Assembly: GCA_944390945.1 (NCBI GenBank)
Contig: CALXRV010000016.1
Coordinates: 1-53,472, forward strand
Source of the DNA: an uncultured Clostridia bacterium
GTDB lineage: Bacteria > Bacillota > Dehalobacteriia > UBA4068
DNA length: 53,472 bases
Direction: 5' to 3'
The position numbers and the translations under genes are program-made. Position 1 is the first letter of the stretch; each line of letters begins with the position of its first letter. The notes beneath the pieces were generated by a model that was not told the DNA's origin, ran no database searches, and worked only from the letters and a program-made list of their open reading frames with translations. Shown here in pieces: positions 50,293-53,472 of the stretch.

Positions 50293-50844
50293 ATGAAGCT
50301 GTTGATTGTAAATTGCAGCCCGGTCAAAAACGGTGCGACCGCTGAAATGGTAAACCTTATCAGAGGATATGCTGCGGCGGCAGGTAATACGGTGAAATGC
50401 GTATGTATCGATGATTTTGATATCAAATTTTGCCGGGGCTGCAGGCAATGTCATATCACGGCAAATTGTTTTCAAGCAGACGACACAAAGAAGCTAATGG
50501 CGCAGTATATATGGGCCGATAAGATCGTATCCGTTTCCCCCTCGTATTGGGCCGGTGTTCCAGGCCAGTTCAAAGCATTTATTGATCGCTGCACGCCCTG
50601 GAGCAATACCCATGAACCGCATGCAGCGATACCGCGGGGAAAATATGGTTATGTGATCGCGCTCAGGACGGGTTCCAAAATGGCGGAATGCCAAAAAATA
50701 ATGGACAGCATAGAGCATTTCTATGGTCATCTTGAAATAAAACCAGGCGGCCGTCTTGGGCTATGTGCTGTTGAATCGAAAGAAGATGTCGCAGACAGAA
50801 CTGAGGAAATAAAGTCATTCTGCGAAGAGTATATCCTGGCTTAG
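50293..50844 (+). CDS. Flavodoxin-like NAD(P)H-dependent FMN reductase
   Basis: A 183-residue flavodoxin-fold reductase. The FMN phosphate-binding loop NCSPVKNGATAEM (about 7-19) and SPSYWAGVPGQFKAFIDR (about 83-100) match the NADPH-dependent FMN reductase family. The CRGC-x2-C motif (about 48-54) is typical of iron-sulfur flavoproteins' N-side, although a full cluster motif is not complete. The gene is visibly more AT-rich than its neighbours, which suggests separate acquisition. GGAGGTGGAG precedes the ATG at 50293. Confidence 0.8.
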   Translation: MKLLIVNCSPVKNGATAEMVNLIRGYAAAAGNTVKCVCIDDFDIKFCRGCRQCHITANCFQADDTKKLMAQYIWADKIVSVSPSYWAGVPGQFKAFIDRCTPWSNTHEPHAAIPRGKYGYVIALRTGSKMAECQKIMDSIEHFYGHLEIKPGGRLGLCAVESKEDVADRTEEIKSFCEEYILA

Positions 50845-51051
50845 ATTTGCCCGGTGCAGGGGTTTTGCTAAGCGGGAGAAGCAGAAGCGACCGCCGGCTT
50901 GGGCCGCACTGAACTGCGGAAATCATCCGCGCAGCAATGGAGATGGTTATTATTCAGCGGCAGAGATGCGGCGGTAAATGCAAGAAAAACAGGACTTAAG
51001 CGATACCTTTCTTTTGGGAAAGAAAGGTTAAACGCGATATTTCTGGTTTAA
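50845..51051. other. Gene-free stretch after the flavodoxin gene
   Basis: No gene seen. It contains one hairpin at 51005-51028 (ACCTTTCTT with AAGAAAGGT, 9 bp). Nothing else is recognised. Confidence 0.5.
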
Positions 51052-51166
51052 GAAAAAAGCCGTCCGCAGGACGGCTCCCAATCACGACCCAACAAGGCGC
51101 TCGTGATTGCGAAAGGAGGAGCAGGAAAGCGGACGGAGGACATCTTTTTGTCATCGCATAAAAAAT
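51052..51166 (-). ncRNA. Structured minus-strand segment downstream of the tRNA operon
   Basis: After the tRNA terminator the minus strand continues through a pyrimidine-rich stretch with CTCCTCCTTT (complementary to a Shine-Dalgarno). Then come an 8-bp hairpin (AATCACGA with TCGTGATT, 51080-51108) and a second 8-bp hairpin (AGCCGTCC with GGACGGCT, 51058-51076) followed by six T residues. That is the form of a small RNA or read-through leader ending at its own intrinsic terminator. No start of transcription is identified. A short open frame beginning at ATG about 51155 runs across the hairpins and is not convincing as a protein. Confidence 0.35.
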
Positions 51167-51198
51167 ACGTCGGAGCAAAGCGGACTTTGCTCCGACGT
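51160..51198 (-). terminator. Terminator of the tRNA operon
   Basis: A perfect 14-bp stem (ACGTCGGAGCAAAG with its complement, loop of 4) begins at the CCA end of tRNA-Arg on the minus strand and is followed by ATTTTTT. Confidence 0.9.
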
Positions 51199-51274
51199 GG
51201 TGCGCCCAGCAGGACTCGAACCTGCGACCTTTTGGTTCGTAGCCAAACACTCTATCCGGCTGAGCTATGAGCGC
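51198..51274 (-). tRNA. tRNA-Arg (anticodon ACG)
   Basis: The cloverleaf is complete. The acceptor stem GCGCTCA pairs with TGGGCGC, the anticodon loop is CTACGAA between TTTGG and CCAAA, and the T arm is GCAGGTTCGAGTCCTGC. CCA is encoded. The ACG anticodon needs deamination to inosine by TadA to read CGU, CGC and CGA. Confidence 0.97.
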
Positions 51275-51319
51275 ACGATCACTTTTGCGTCGATGGAAAG
51301 CGCCGTCAACACAAAAGTG

Positions 51320-51414
51320 TGGCGGAGAGCAAGGGATTCGAACCCTCGATACAGGTTTTGGCCCGTATACTCGCTTAGCAGGCGAGCGCCTTCGACCGAC
51401 TCGGCCAACTCTCC
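51320..51414 (-). tRNA. tRNA-Ser (anticodon GCT)
   Basis: A long-variable-arm tRNA of about 95 bases. The anticodon loop is CTGCTAA between CTCGC and GCGAG. The acceptor stem is GGAGAGT with GCTCTCC and CCA is encoded. It reads AGC and AGU serine codons. Confidence 0.96.
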
Positions 51415-51434
51415 ACAAGCCCCGGCGGGTGCTG

Positions 51435-51524
51435 TGGCGGAGGAGGTGGGATTCGAACCCACGGGACCTGTTACAGCCCAACGGTTTTCAAGACCGTCAC
51501 CTTAAACCGCTCGGACACCCCTCC
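51435..51524 (-). tRNA. tRNA-Ser (anticodon TGA)
   Basis: A long-variable-arm tRNA of about 90 bases. The anticodon loop is CTTGAAA between ACGGT and ACCGT. The acceptor stem GGAGGGG pairs with CCTCCTCC-type 3' sequence and CCA is encoded. It is the first gene of the three-tRNA operon. Confidence 0.96.
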
Positions 51525-51551
51525 AAAGTTGGGACATGAGCTACATGAAAC

Positions 51552-51580
51552 ATAATACCACGCCGTTTTGCGGCTGTCAA
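51552..51580 (-). promoter_or_regulatory. Promoter of the tRNA operon
   Basis: On the minus strand: TTGACA, exactly 17 bases, TATTAT, placed about 28 bases before the first tRNA. Confidence 0.8.
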
Positions 51581-51681
51581 TGGATGCAGCCGATTTTTTT
51601 CTGAAAAACGGAGATGGCTTTTTTCTCCCTGCCGGCGAAGCGGCTCCGCCCGCTCCTGTCCTGGCTGCGGCAAAGTTTGTA

Positions 51682-51710
51682 TTGAATAATGGTGAATGTT
51701 ATATTATAAT
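51682..51710 (+). promoter_or_regulatory. Promoter of serS
   Basis: TTGAAT, 17 bases, TATAAT. The leader to serS is about 60 bases and is too short for a T-box; no T-box sequence was seen. Confidence 0.75.
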
Positions 51711-51721
51711 AGAAAAACTAA

Positions 51722-53044
<1,323 letters not shown>

Positions 53045-53064
53045 AGGCATGCGCGCCTGAATTC

Positions 53065-53090
53065 GCGGCAGCATGGGGTTTTGCTGCCGC
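53065..53090 (+). repeat. Inverted repeat downstream of serS
   Basis: GCGGCAGC pairs with GCTGCCGC over a 10-base loop, without a T run. The real terminator follows at 53131. Confidence 0.5.
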
Positions 53091-53130
53091 CTGCGGGAAA
53101 ATTGTGCATGCTGGCATGATCAGTAGGCCT

Positions 53131-53166
53131 TGGAGCAGGCATTATTTTGCCTGCTCCATTTTTTTT
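53131..53166 (+). terminator. Intrinsic terminator before the rRNA operon
   Basis: TGGAGCAGGCA pairs with TGCCTGCTCCA (11 bp) and is followed by eight T residues. Confidence 0.9.
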
Positions 53167-53186
53167 GGGATTTTAGGAAAAAACTG

Positions 53187-53215
53187 TTGACAGGCCATGG
53201 GCGATATGATATATT
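53187..53215 (+). promoter_or_regulatory. rRNA operon promoter P1
   Basis: TTGACA, 17 bases, TATATT. It begins the tandem promoter pair at the window end. A GCACCC/GGGTGC hairpin and a TTTCCCGGGAAA palindrome lie between P1 and P2. Confidence 0.8.
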
Positions 53216-53298
53216 AAACAAGCACCCCACCGCGCGGGTGCCTAAATTTCCCGGGAAACCGGGCAACAAAAAATCGCGAAAAATCGCGAAAAAAGTTG

Positions 53299-53327
53299 TT
53301 GACAAGCGACGCGTAAAGGAATATACT
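53299..53327 (+). promoter_or_regulatory. rRNA operon promoter P2
   Basis: TTGACA, 17 bases, TATACT. Just upstream, AAAAATCGCG occurs twice in tandem (53269-53290), making an A-tract-rich UP-element-like region. Confidence 0.85.
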
Positions 53328-53472
53328 AGAAAACGCGTCAAGCGCGAGAGGTCTTTGAGAACTGAACAGTAAACGAGCCAAAGAAGCGAACGCAGCCGCG
53401 GAAGCCGGGAGGCGGAAGCGGCAGCAAAAAAGTCCTGAATATTCTTATTGAGTATAGGGAAAAGAAAGAGCC
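53328..53472 (+). other. 5' leader of an rRNA operon (16S beyond the window)
   Basis: After P2 the sequence GGTCTTTGAGAACTGAACAG (about 53350-53369) matches the boxA-like antitermination region seen in Firmicute rRNA leaders. The rest runs to the window edge without reaching the conserved 5' end of 16S rRNA. Confidence 0.75.

Noticed and set aside
51107-51539. Plus- and minus-strand open frames through the tRNA cluster
   Set aside because: They translate tRNA genes and their spacers; the cloverleaf structures explain the sequence.
53130-53372. An 80-codon open frame across the rRNA promoters
   Set aside because: It covers a terminator and two promoters and has no ribosome-binding site.

Overview
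The window is 53.5 kb of gene-dense, GC-rich chromosome from a bacterium that looks like an anaerobic, endospore-forming Firmicute (Clostridia-like). The evidence is spoVAC-spoVAD-spoVAE, ylxY-mlpA-ymxH, a cdaA-cdaR-glmM-glmS island, PrpC/PrkC with PASTA repeats, strong AGGAGG ribosome-binding sites, selenium-handling proteins (YedF and a DUF3343 protein), a ferredoxin-type aldo/keto reductase, and a Firmicute-style rRNA leader. I see no prophage, insertion sequence or CRISPR array. I cannot name the species.

Layout. 1-8.1 kb: an accessory catabolic cluster with a YfcC/DcuC-type carrier, three tandem paralogous metal-dependent amidohydrolases, a LarA-family (nickel-pincer) racemase and an AspT/YidE-type carrier. 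8.2-13.0 kb: ylxY, a D-Ala-D-Ala carboxypeptidase starting at TTG inside ylxY, mlpA, dut, ymxH and dapB. 13.2-15.2 kb (minus): DUF881-sbp-DUF881. 15.4-22.7 kb: cdaA, cdaR, an FAD-dependent protein, glmM and glmS, joining c-di-AMP synthesis to amino-sugar supply for the wall. 22.7-27.2 kb: a truncated LysR protein, DUF4363-yetF, a metallophosphoesterase-like lipoprotein, a gene remnant and the spoVA operon (minus).

27.4-40.6 kb: a long housekeeping run, priA, def, fmt, zinc peptidase, rsmB, rlmN, prpC, prkC, rsgA, rpe, metF, ribF. Many stops and starts overlap, and the run matches the widely conserved priA-def-fmt-rsmB-rlmN-prpC-prkC-rsgA-rpe order. 40.7-44.5 kb: a ferritin-like protein, yedF-DUF3343, and a little-known module of a membrane zinc-ribbon protein, a DUF5685 protein and a J-domain protein. 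44.7-50.8 kb: M20 amidohydrolase, rlmH, a YcxB-like protein, ogt, a PPC-domain protein, a small possibly sporulation-linked gene, aldo/keto reductase, nitroreductase and a flavodoxin-like reductase. 51.0-53.5 kb: a minus-strand tRNA operon (Ser-UGA, Ser-GCU, Arg-ACG) diverging from serS, then two tandem rRNA promoters. The 16S gene lies beyond the right edge.

The most unusual points are: the amidohydrolase triplet with LarA and two carriers; apparently leaderless priA and rlmH, the latter sharing a 16-bp palindrome with a divergent promoter; a DUF4363 gene that seems to need a CTG start; a hairpin covering the ymxH ribosome-binding site; a deformylase with EYCLS instead of EGCLS; a RibF with an eroded adenylyltransferase half; and a structured minus-strand segment just downstream of the tRNA operon. 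All functions are read from sequence motifs and family knowledge. No searches were run.
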